A DNA stretch of 64,000 nt from Kitasatospora kifunensis (GTDB lineage Bacteria; Actinomycetota; Actinomycetes; Streptomycetales; Streptomycetaceae), in contig NZ_JACHJV010000001.1 of assembly GCF_014203855.1 (NCBI RefSeq), positions 7,378,001-7,442,000 on the forward strand, read 5' to 3'. This document shows, piece after piece, positions 57,619-64,000 of the stretch. Below the pieces are notes generated by a model. It made no database searches. It was given only the letters and a program-made list of their open reading frames with translations, and had not been told where the DNA came from. Made by a program: the position numbers and the translations under genes. Every line of letters starts with the position of its first letter. Position 1 is the stretch's first letter.

Positions 57619-59355
57619 ATGTTCCGCCACGTGTTCGGCCGCAGGCCCCGCCTCGCCACCCAGACCCTGCTCGCCCAGGTGACGGTGCTCTGCGTGGTGC
57701 TGGGCGGCGGTCTCGCGCTGACGGCCGAGCTGCTGCGCGACTCCGCCGAGCAGAACTACGAGCAGCGGGCGCTCGCCGTGGCCCGCTCCACCGCGGAGAA
57801 CCCGGTGGTGGTGGACCGGATCGCGGCCGGTGACGATCCGCAGGGCGAGGTGCAGCAGGCGGCCGAGGCCGTCCTGCGGCGCACCGGCATGCTCTTCGTG
57901 GTGGTCACCGACAGCCGCGGGATCCGCTACTCGCACCCCGACCCGGCACTGCTCGGCAAGGAGGTCAGCACCGCGCCGACCGCACTGGACGGGCGGGAGT
58001 CGGTCGCCATCCAGCGCGGCACGCTGGGCGACTCGGCCCGGGCCAAGGTGCCGCTGCGCACCGCGGACGGCCGGGTGATCGGCGAGGTCAGCACCGGAGT
58101 GCGACTGAGCACCGCGCTCGGTGCCGCCGCGCCGCTGATTCGCGAGGAGGGTGCCTTCGCCGGTGGCGCGCTGCTGGTGGGTGCGGGGGCGGCGGCGCTG
58201 CTCACCCGGCGGTTGAAGCGCCAGACCCTCGGCCTGGAGCCGGTCGACCTCGCCGATCTGCTGCGCGAGCAGCAGGCCGTGCTGCACGGGGTGGGTGACG
58301 GTGTGCTGGCGGTGGACCAGGGCGGCCGGGTGACGGTGTGCAACGCGGAGGCGGCCCGCCTGCTCGACCATGACAGTCCAAGCGGCCCTGGCACTCCGCT
58401 GCCACCGGGGACCGCGATCGCCGAGGCCGGCCTGCCGCCCGCCCTGGCACGCATTCTGACGGAGCGTCAGGAACTCTGGCAGAGCGTTCTGGTGGTCGGC
58501 GAACGGGTGTTGGTGGTGACCGCGCAGCCGGTGCGGCGCGGCGAGCGCAACCTCGGTCATGTGCTGACGCTGCGGGACCGCACCGAGTTGGACGAGCTGG
58601 CCCGCGAGCGGTCGGCGCTGCGCGCGCTGTCGGACGCGCTGCGCGCCCAGGCGCACGAGTACACCAACCGGCTGCACACCCTGGCCGGTCTGCTGGACAC
58701 CGGCGCCACCGCCGAGGCGCGCGGCTATCTGCGCGAGCTGGCCGCCGCGCCGCTGGCGACCGAGGGCCGCGACGGCGCCCGGCTGGCCGACCCCTATCTG
58801 CGCGGGCTGTTGGCGGCCAAGGCCGCTACCGCCTCCGAGCACGGGGTGGCGCTGCGGTTGGACGAGGACTCCCACCTGCCGCGTCGGCTGACCGATCCGC
58901 TGGATGTGGTGAGCGTGGTCGGCAATCTGCTGGACAACGCGGTCAAGGCCGCCGAGAGCGGTGAACGGCGGCCGGCCTGGGTGGAGTTGAGCGTGCTGGC
59001 CGAGGGCGACACGCTGCATGTGGCGGTCCTGGACAGCGGCGACGGCGTGGCCGAGGCGGACGCCGCGCAGCTGTTCCGCAGCGGCTTCACCACCCGGGCC
59101 GCGGACGAGCGGGACGGTCATGGCATCGGCCTCACGCTGGCCCGCCAACTGGTCGACAAGCACGGCGGCGAGCTGCGACTGGAGCGCACCGGCGGAGTCG
59201 GGCACGGCGCGGTCTTCGTGGCCAGGATCCCCGGTGTCCTCGAGCGGCCCGGTGTCCTGGAGCAGCCTGGTGCCCTGGAACAGCTGACCGCGGCCGAGGA
59301 CGAACCGGCCGAGCACGAACCGGCCGCTGATGAACTGGTGGGAGGAGCACGGTGA
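57619..59355 (+). CDS. CitA/DcuS-type sensor histidine kinase
   Basis: A 578-residue membrane kinase. Two membrane segments (about 15-37 and 178-196) bracket an extracytoplasmic PAS-like sensor (FVVVTDSRGIRYSHPDPALLG). A cytoplasmic PAS follows (about 215-320), then the SPOB-like dimerisation helix with H346 in AQAHEYTNRLHTLAGLL, and an ATPase domain with NLLDNAVKAAE and GHGIGLTLARQLV. The C-terminus ends in an ERPGVLEQPGALEQ-type repeat. The family senses citrate or C4-dicarboxylates. It overlaps the regulator gene by 4 bp and is divergent from the GntP permease. Confidence 0.92.
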   Translation: MFRHVFGRRPRLATQTLLAQVTVLCVVLGGGLALTAELLRDSAEQNYEQRALAVARSTAENPVVVDRIAAGDDPQGEVQQAAEAVLRRTGMLFVVVTDSRGIRYSHPDPALLGKEVSTAPTALDGRESVAIQRGTLGDSARAKVPLRTADGRVIGEVSTGVRLSTALGAAAPLIREEGAFAGGALLVGAGAAALLTRRLKRQTLGLEPVDLADLLREQQAVLHGVGDGVLAVDQGGRVTVCNAEAARLLDHDSPSGPGTPLPPGTAIAEAGLPPALARILTERQELWQSVLVVGERVLVVTAQPVRRGERNLGHVLTLRDRTELDELARERSALRALSDALRAQAHEYTNRLHTLAGLLDTGATAEARGYLRELAAAPLATEGRDGARLADPYLRGLLAAKAATASEHGVALRLDEDSHLPRRLTDPLDVVSVVGNLLDNAVKAAESGERRPAWVELSVLAEGDTLHVAVLDSGDGVAEADAAQLFRSGFTTRAADERDGHGIGLTLARQLVDKHGGELRLERTGGVGHGAVFVARIPGVLERPGVLEQPGALEQLTAAEDEPAEHEPAADELVGGAR

Positions 59356-60017
59356 TCCGGGTCCTGGTGGTGGACGACGACTACCGCGTCGCCGAGCTGC
59401 ACGCCCGCTACGTGGCGGCGGTGGACGGCTTCGAGGTGGTGGGCACCGCGCGCTCGGCGGCCCAGGCGGTGGAGCTGGACCAGCGGCTGCGGCCCGATCT
59501 GGTGCTGCTCGACCAGTACCTGCCCGACCGGCTCGGAGCCGAGGTACTTCCCCAACTGACCGGCGACGTCCTGATGGTGACGGCGGCCGCGGACACCGCT
59601 CAGGTGCGTGCGGCGCTCGGCGGCGGCGCGGTGGGCTACCTGATCAAGCCCTTCGACGCCGCGGCGCTGACCGACCGGCTGGTCGGCTACGCCCGCTTCC
59701 GCTCCCAGCTCGCCGCCGACCGCACCTTGGATCAGGAGCAGGTGGACCGCGCGCTGCGTGCCCTGCACGGCACCGACCGAGGTGGCCGCCCTCGCCGCCC
59801 TCGCGCCACGCCAACCGGCGAGCTGGTCGCGGAGGCCGTCCGTGCTGCCGCCGACACCGTCACCGCGAGCGAACTGGCCGTCCGGCTGGGCATCTCCCGC
59901 CCCACCGCCCAGCGCTACCTGGCCGACCTGGCCGCTGACGGCACCGTCCGGGTCGAGCTGCGCTACGGCGCCGCCGGCCGCCCGGAGCACCTCTACTCCT
60001 GGAGCGGCGGACAGTAG
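59352..60017 (+). CDS. CitB/DcuR-type response regulator
   Basis: A 221-residue response regulator. The receiver has VVDDDYRVAELH, phospho-acceptor D54 in LVLLDQYLPDRLG and the lysine in YLIKPFDA. The C-terminal helix-turn-helix (about 160-215) is of the CitB type (TASELAVRLGISRPTAQRYL, then a wing GTVRVELRYGAAGRPEHLYS). The GTG start overlaps the kinase stop codon (GTGA), so expression is coupled. It probably activates the divergent permease gene in response to an organic acid. Confidence 0.92.
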   Translation: MIRVLVVDDDYRVAELHARYVAAVDGFEVVGTARSAAQAVELDQRLRPDLVLLDQYLPDRLGAEVLPQLTGDVLMVTAAADTAQVRAALGGGAVGYLIKPFDAAALTDRLVGYARFRSQLAADRTLDQEQVDRALRALHGTDRGGRPRRPRATPTGELVAEAVRAAADTVTASELAVRLGISRPTAQRYLADLAADGTVRVELRYGAAGRPEHLYSWSGGQ

Positions 60018-60168
60018 GTTCTGCCCACTTGTCCATACAACTCACCTCAAATCCCGGCCATTTCCGCCAGGGCGCGTTGGCCCGGCGTTCTTCCCGCGGA
60101 CAGGCTGAGCCGCTACTCATGACCTGACACGGACAACGGTCCGCATTGATCGGGAAGGGTCAGCGACG

Positions 60169-61968
60169 ATGAGACGACTTTGGCGGGCACTGGGCGGCGT
60201 GTTCGCCCTGCTGGGCGCGCTGCTCGTGGTGACGGTGGCGCCCGCGAGCGCGGCCACCAGCAGCGGCAACCTGATCGTGAACGGCGACGCCGAGGCGGGC
60301 TACTGCACCACCGACTGGACCGCGGCCACCACCATGCCCGGCTGGACGGTGCTCTCCGGCAGCCCGGACGTGATCTGCTACTCGGCCGGCAGCTTCGGCC
60401 ACCCGAGCAGCCCGGCGCCCGGCACGGCGTTCTTCGCCCCCGGCAACCAGGGCGACGGCGCGATGACGCAGAGCGTCGACGTCTCCGGCGCCGCCGGTGC
60501 GATCGACGGCGGCTCGGTCAGCTACAACCTCTCGGGCTGGCTCGGCGGTTGGACCACCTACGCGGGCTACGCGCAGGTCTCCCTGCAGTTCCACGACGGC
60601 TCGGGCCGGCAGCTCGGCTCGACCGCCGAACTGCCCACCGTCTCCGCGGCCGACCGCGGCAACGCCACCTCCTTCCTGGCCCGCAGCAGCACCGGCGCCG
60701 TCCCGGCCGGCACCCGCTCGATCCAGGTCGAGGTGCAGTTCCTGCAGAGCTCGGGGGAGTCCGGCTACCTGGACAACCTGTCGCTGACCCTGAACACCCC
60801 GGTCCCGGCAGCCACCTTGGCGCCCCCGGTCTCCAAGGTCCCCGGCTATGACCACGTCTTCACGGTCATGATGGAGAACACCGACTACGCCGAGGTGATG
60901 GGCGATCCGGCGGACACCCCGTTCATCCACAGCCTGATGGCCCAGGGCGCCTCGATGACCAATTACCACGCCGTCTACCACCCCAGCGACGAGAACTACC
61001 TGGCCGTCGCGGGCGGTGACACCTACACCACCGGTGCCACCTACTTCCCCAACATCAACGACCCGAAGACCAACCTGGGCGACACCATCGAGGCCGCCGG
61101 CAAGACCTGGAAGGCCTACGAGCAGGGCATGGGCACCCCCTGCAACACCAGCACCCAGTACGACGCGAAGTACGAGCCGGACGACGCGCCGTTCTTCAAC
61201 TACACCGACGTCAGCGGCAACGCGAGCCGGTGCGCCGCCCACCTCGTCGACACCAGCCAGTTGACCGCCGACCTGCGGAGCGCGGCCACCACCCCCAACT
61301 TCTCCTGGCTCGCCGCCGACGACTACTACGACGGTGAGGCCTCCGGCAACGGCAACGCCACCAGCCTGCAGACCCAGGACGGTTGGCTGAAGCAGACGCT
61401 GACCCCGATCCTGTCGTCCCCGGCCTGGACCACCCAGAAGTCCCTGCTGATCCTCACCTGGGACGAGGACAGCAGCCAGCCCGACAACCAGGTGGCCGCG
61501 ATCGTCGACGGCTCCCAGGGCACCGTCCCGGCCGGCACCACCAGCGCCAGCCGTTACGACCACTACAGCACCGCCCGCACCATCGAGGCGGCGCTCGGTC
61601 TGCCCGGCATCACCGCCAACGACACCTACGCGACGCCGCTCAACGACGCCTTCGTCCCGAGCTCGGCCCCGGCGCCGACCAGCACGCTGACCACCGCCAC
61701 CCCGACCGTGGCCAACGGATCGAGCGTCACCGTCCAGTACACGACGCCGGCGAGCAGCGTCAGCTCGACCAACTGGATCGGCATCTACCCGGTGGGCGTG
61801 ACGCCGGGCCAGCAGTCCTCGCTGACCTGGCAGTACGCCCCGAACGGCAGTGGCAGCCTGACCTTCGCCACCAGCAGCCTGCCAGGACCCGGCTCCTACG
61901 CCCTCTGGTACCTCGCCAACGACGGCTACACCCCCCTGGCCGGCCCGCTCGCGCTGACCGTGAACTGA
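60169..61968 (+). CDS. secreted phosphoesterase (PF04185-like) with N-terminal jelly-roll and C-terminal Ig-like domain
   Basis: A 599-residue secreted protein. The signal peptide is residues 1-29 (APASAA). A jelly-roll-like N-terminal domain (about 33-205, starting NLIVNGDAEAGYC) precedes a phosphoesterase core (about 220-480) with the motifs VFTVMMENTDYAEVM, HPSDENYLAVAGGD and LLILTWDEDSSQPDNQ, and the DHYSTARTIEAALGLP end. The fold and metal-site residues match the acid phosphatase/phospholipase-C-like phosphoesterase family. A C-terminal Ig-like domain (about 500-599) follows. It probably acts on extracellular phosphate esters. It is followed by a very strong terminator. Confidence 0.88.
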   Translation: MRRLWRALGGVFALLGALLVVTVAPASAATSSGNLIVNGDAEAGYCTTDWTAATTMPGWTVLSGSPDVICYSAGSFGHPSSPAPGTAFFAPGNQGDGAMTQSVDVSGAAGAIDGGSVSYNLSGWLGGWTTYAGYAQVSLQFHDGSGRQLGSTAELPTVSAADRGNATSFLARSSTGAVPAGTRSIQVEVQFLQSSGESGYLDNLSLTLNTPVPAATLAPPVSKVPGYDHVFTVMMENTDYAEVMGDPADTPFIHSLMAQGASMTNYHAVYHPSDENYLAVAGGDTYTTGATYFPNINDPKTNLGDTIEAAGKTWKAYEQGMGTPCNTSTQYDAKYEPDDAPFFNYTDVSGNASRCAAHLVDTSQLTADLRSAATTPNFSWLAADDYYDGEASGNGNATSLQTQDGWLKQTLTPILSSPAWTTQKSLLILTWDEDSSQPDNQVAAIVDGSQGTVPAGTTSASRYDHYSTARTIEAALGLPGITANDTYATPLNDAFVPSSAPAPTSTLTTATPTVANGSSVTVQYTTPASSVSSTNWIGIYPVGVTPGQQSSLTWQYAPNGSGSLTFATSSLPGPGSYALWYLANDGYTPLAGPLALTVN

Positions 61969-61992
61969 GTACTGAGTAGCACCTCTCCCCGA

Positions 61993-62035
61993 GCCGTCGG
62001 CCTGCCGCGCAGCAGTTGCGCGGCAGGCCGACGGC
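61993..62035. terminator. strong terminator after the phosphoesterase gene
   Basis: A perfect 19-bp stem (61993-62011 with 62017-62035) and a 5-nt loop. Confidence 0.85.
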
Positions 62036-62076
62036 CGTCAGGATGATCATCCTGACCGTCGTCCGGGGGGAGGCAC

Positions 62077-62907
62077 ATGAGGTTGCGACGGCCCGAAAGC
62101 CCGCAGGGATCGGCCTTCACACCGATCATCGTCGCGGTCCTGGTGGTCATGGACGCCGTCCTGATCATCCTCACCCTCCAGGTCAGCATGGCGCGTGGCT
62201 TGTGCGCAGCCCTGGGCGGCAGCAGGTGCGACAACCGCTCCCTCGTCCAGATCACCCTCGTCGTCCTCGGCGTCGCCCTGGTCACCGGCCTGCTGTGCCT
62301 GTGGTTCCGGCGATGGTTCTCCGCCACCCTCCAACTGCTGCTGGCCGCCGTGTACGGGCTGTACGGGCTGCCCGTGGCGCACGAAACGGCCGGCAGCCAG
62401 ACCGGTGCCAGCAGGGCGGTACCGGCGGTGGTCCAGTGGCACACCCCCGCCTTCCCCGGCCTCGGCGTCGACAGCCTCACCCAACGTCTGACCCAGCGCT
62501 GGGGCCTGTCCTTCCAGCGCCAATCGAGCGGCATCGACAGTCCCGGAAGCCAGCTGCAGAGCGCCCGCTACACGGCGATGAACGAGCAGCCGGGCACGTA
62601 CTACCTGGGAGTCCAAGTGCGCACCGACTCGCAGGGCGGCGTACGCAGCATCGAGTGCTACGCCCGCGGCTTCGGTGCCCGGTCCGCCCAGGCGGCCGAC
62701 ACCCTCGCCGAGTGCGGCGACCTCGCGCTGAACCACCAGACCACCGCCAGCCAGCAGGACTGGGTCCACCAGCACCTGGCGAGCCAGAACGACCCCGCCG
62801 TCCAGTACACCGGCGGCCTCGGCCTGACGGACAATTCGGTCCACACGGTCATCAACGTCGGGTCCGACGAGACCGACCTCACCCTCACCCGAAGCCCGAC
62901 GTCATAG
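62077..62907 (+). CDS. hypothetical two- or three-TM membrane protein
   Basis: A 276-residue protein with hydrophobic segments at about 13-36, 56-76 and 83-98, followed by a hydrophilic C-terminal domain of about 170 residues. That domain contains a few aromatic strands (GTYYLGVQVRTDSQGGVRSI, VQYTGGLGL) and two cysteines (ECYARG, ECGDLAL). A strong GGGGGGAGG site precedes ATG 62077. I do not recognise the family. It sits between a terminator and a secreted lectin gene. Confidence 0.7.
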   Translation: MRLRRPESPQGSAFTPIIVAVLVVMDAVLIILTLQVSMARGLCAALGGSRCDNRSLVQITLVVLGVALVTGLLCLWFRRWFSATLQLLLAAVYGLYGLPVAHETAGSQTGASRAVPAVVQWHTPAFPGLGVDSLTQRLTQRWGLSFQRQSSGIDSPGSQLQSARYTAMNEQPGTYYLGVQVRTDSQGGVRSIECYARGFGARSAQAADTLAECGDLALNHQTTASQQDWVHQHLASQNDPAVQYTGGLGLTDNSVHTVINVGSDETDLTLTRSPTS

Positions 62908-63057
62908 CGCCGTATTCGGCTGTGAGTGATGAGGTGAAACCGTTGTGATCTTCGCGCGGCCGATCCACTAAGGTGGCCGCCTGGGCGGCTGGGGGCGATC
63001 GTGCTCGCCGGCGACGTGCCCATTTCATCACCCATCTTCCTGATGAGGATCGCAATC

Positions 63058-63597
63058 TTGGCCCTCAAGACCCGCATAGCCGCTGCCGCCCTCGGCGCCG
63101 GCCTCGCGCTCTCCGTCGGCGTGCCCAGTGCCAGTGCCGACGACTACCACCCGTCCGGGGTCCCGGACGTCGTCACCCTGGGCAGCGCCATCAGCCCGCA
63201 CTGCCTGGAGATCGGTGGCTGGAGCACCGCCGACGGCGCCCCCGCCCAGCAGTGGTCCTGCAATACCGGCGCCAACCAGAACTGGAGCCTGGTGGGCGGT
63301 TCGCTGGTCAACGTGAACAGCGGCAAGTGCCTGGAGATCGGTGGCTGGAGCACCGCCGACGGCGCGGCCGCCCAGCAGTGGGACTGCGACGGCGGCGCCA
63401 ACCAGAAGTGGATCTGGACCCACATCCCGGGCACCGGCTACACCTTGCGCAACGCCTGGAGCGGCAAGTGCCTGGACGTCCCTGGCGGGGGGAACACCAA
63501 CGGTGTCCACATCCAGCAGTGGGACTGCTGGAACGGCAACAACCAGATCTGGTACGACTTCCAGGCCGGTCAGGGCCCTGCCCCCGTCGACTACTAG
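63058..63597 (+). CDS. secreted ricin B-lectin domain protein
   Basis: A 179-residue secreted lectin consisting of a signal peptide (GVPSASA cleavage) and one beta-trefoil. Three similar lobes carry the markers KCLEIGGWSTADGA, then QQW/QNW, QQWDC/QKW and QQWDC/QIW, with a final KCLDVPGG. The second and first lobes are nearly identical in sequence, suggesting recent duplication. The start is uncertain: TTG 63058 has GAGGAT upstream and gives a clean signal peptide; ATG 63043 or GTG 63001 are alternatives in the same frame. It is expected to bind extracellular carbohydrate. Confidence 0.85.
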   Translation: MALKTRIAAAALGAGLALSVGVPSASADDYHPSGVPDVVTLGSAISPHCLEIGGWSTADGAPAQQWSCNTGANQNWSLVGGSLVNVNSGKCLEIGGWSTADGAAAQQWDCDGGANQKWIWTHIPGTGYTLRNAWSGKCLDVPGGGNTNGVHIQQWDCWNGNNQIWYDFQAGQGPAPVDY

Positions 63598-63632
63598 TGC
63601 CGCATCCGGCACCGTTCGCCCTGCTGTGATCT

Positions 63633-63668
63633 GACGCGCCGTCCGGGCGATGCCCCGGACGGCGCGTC
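63633..63668. terminator. terminator after the ricin-lectin gene
   Basis: A perfect 15-bp stem (GACGCGCCGTCCGGG / CCCGGACGGCGCGTC) with a 6-nt loop. Confidence 0.82.
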
Positions 63669-63885
63669 CGCGCCGCGCCGCGTGGGCGGCAGACTCCAGT
63701 CGGCGCTCGGCGTCGCGTTTCCCCACCTGGCCACCACAGGGGCCGAGGAATCCGACGGTTCGTGGGTCCATGTACATGGCAATTTCATCTTTCGGACCTA
63801 TCCCGGGAGTCTACGCGCGTGGTGTCCTGGTCGGACCGTCCGCCGACCAGCGCTGACGGACCTTCAACTCCCAGGGAGACCCGTC

Positions 63886-64000
63886 ATGTTCCGCCGTTTC
63901 ACCCGCCGGACCGCGATGGCCGCCGCCGTCTGCGCCGCCTCCCTCGCCACCGCGGTGCCGGCGCACGCGGCCGGTGACTACTCCGCGTTCGCCTTCTCGC
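63886..64000 (+). CDS. start of a secreted protein (3' end outside window)
   Basis: ATG 63886 follows AGGGAG (63873-63878) at good spacing. The 38 visible codons encode a twin-arginine-like or Sec signal peptide (MFRRFTRRTAMAAAV, hydrophobic core, VPAHAAGDYSAFAF). The mature protein cannot be identified from the part in the window. Confidence 0.7.
   Translation, partial: MFRRFTRRTAMAAAVCAASLATAVPAHAAGDYSAFAFS

Noticed and set aside
56704..59316. Long minus-strand frame running from the permease through the CitA-type kinase
   Set aside because: It overlaps intact genes on both strands and has no recognisable protein features.
60160..61563. Minus-strand frame opposite the phosphoesterase
   Set aside because: Val/Gly-rich antisense shadow of a gene with clear signal peptide and phosphoesterase motifs.
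1..64000. tRNA, rRNA or tmRNA genes
   Set aside because: I saw no cloverleaf-compatible T-loop (GGTTCGAATCC-like) segment in a suitable context and no rRNA-like sequence. A tRNAscan-SE run would settle it.

Overview
The window is very GC-rich, with dense coding, GTG/TTG starts, strong third-position G/C bias and many secreted proteins. Its gene content (BTAD-type regulators, RIO1-type kinase, SpoIIE-type phosphatase, 2-methylisoborneol genes with a family 2B encapsulin) points to a Streptomycetaceae chromosome (Streptomyces or Kitasatospora type). This is inferred from gene content and composition only.

Layout. 1-11.5 kb: a ricin-lectin tail, a secreted GH27 alpha-galactosidase, a monooxygenase, GlxA-type and GntR regulators, membrane and secreted proteins, a RIO kinase behind a possible leader peptide, and a thioesterase. 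11.8-16 kb: a large BTAD/NB-ARC regulator and a hydrolase. 16.1-20.7 kb: a mosaic patch with a low-GC HEPN-like/zinc-ribbon gene, a truncated portal-like gene, a membrane Ser/Thr kinase and a phage-type pseudogene broken by a 14-bp tandem duplication. 20.7-30 kb: metabolic and housekeeping genes, an EF-G-like GTPase behind a probable attenuator leader, a 178-bp MITE-like element, an MFS exporter, a CGNR protein and a GNAT. 30.6-34.2 kb: the encapsulin / 2-MIB synthase / GPP methyltransferase operon. It is followed by an amine oxidase and a 14-repeat WD40 protein. 39-41 kb: a LysR regulator divergent from a D-amino-acid oxidase. 41-51 kb: what looks like the remains of a specialised-metabolism locus: a BTAD-AAA regulator, an asparagine-synthetase-like protein lacking its glutaminase nucleophile, a type II thioesterase lacking its serine, a TnpB element and a P450. 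51.9-64 kb: secreted papain-like peptidase, two sensor-kinase/regulator pairs (one next to a six-repeat secreted cysteine protein, one divergent from a GntP permease), a secreted phosphoesterase and a ricin lectin.

Two themes cut across the window. First, many proteins carry in-frame tandem repeats of 12-18 bp in linkers, including the 2-MIB synthase N-terminus, the kinase stalk, the WD40 N-terminus, the histidine kinase, a receiver domain and a BTAD linker. Second, seven genes have a TAnnnT hexamer 6-8 bp upstream of the start codon and no ribosome-binding site, as expected for leaderless mRNAs. The most interesting functional signals are the encapsulin-terpenoid operon with its repeat-rich cargo tail, two leader-peptide arrangements that share a WblC/WhiB7-like promoter layout, the pair of nucleophile-less enzymes at 45-48 kb, and the intact TnpB with a probable omega RNA.
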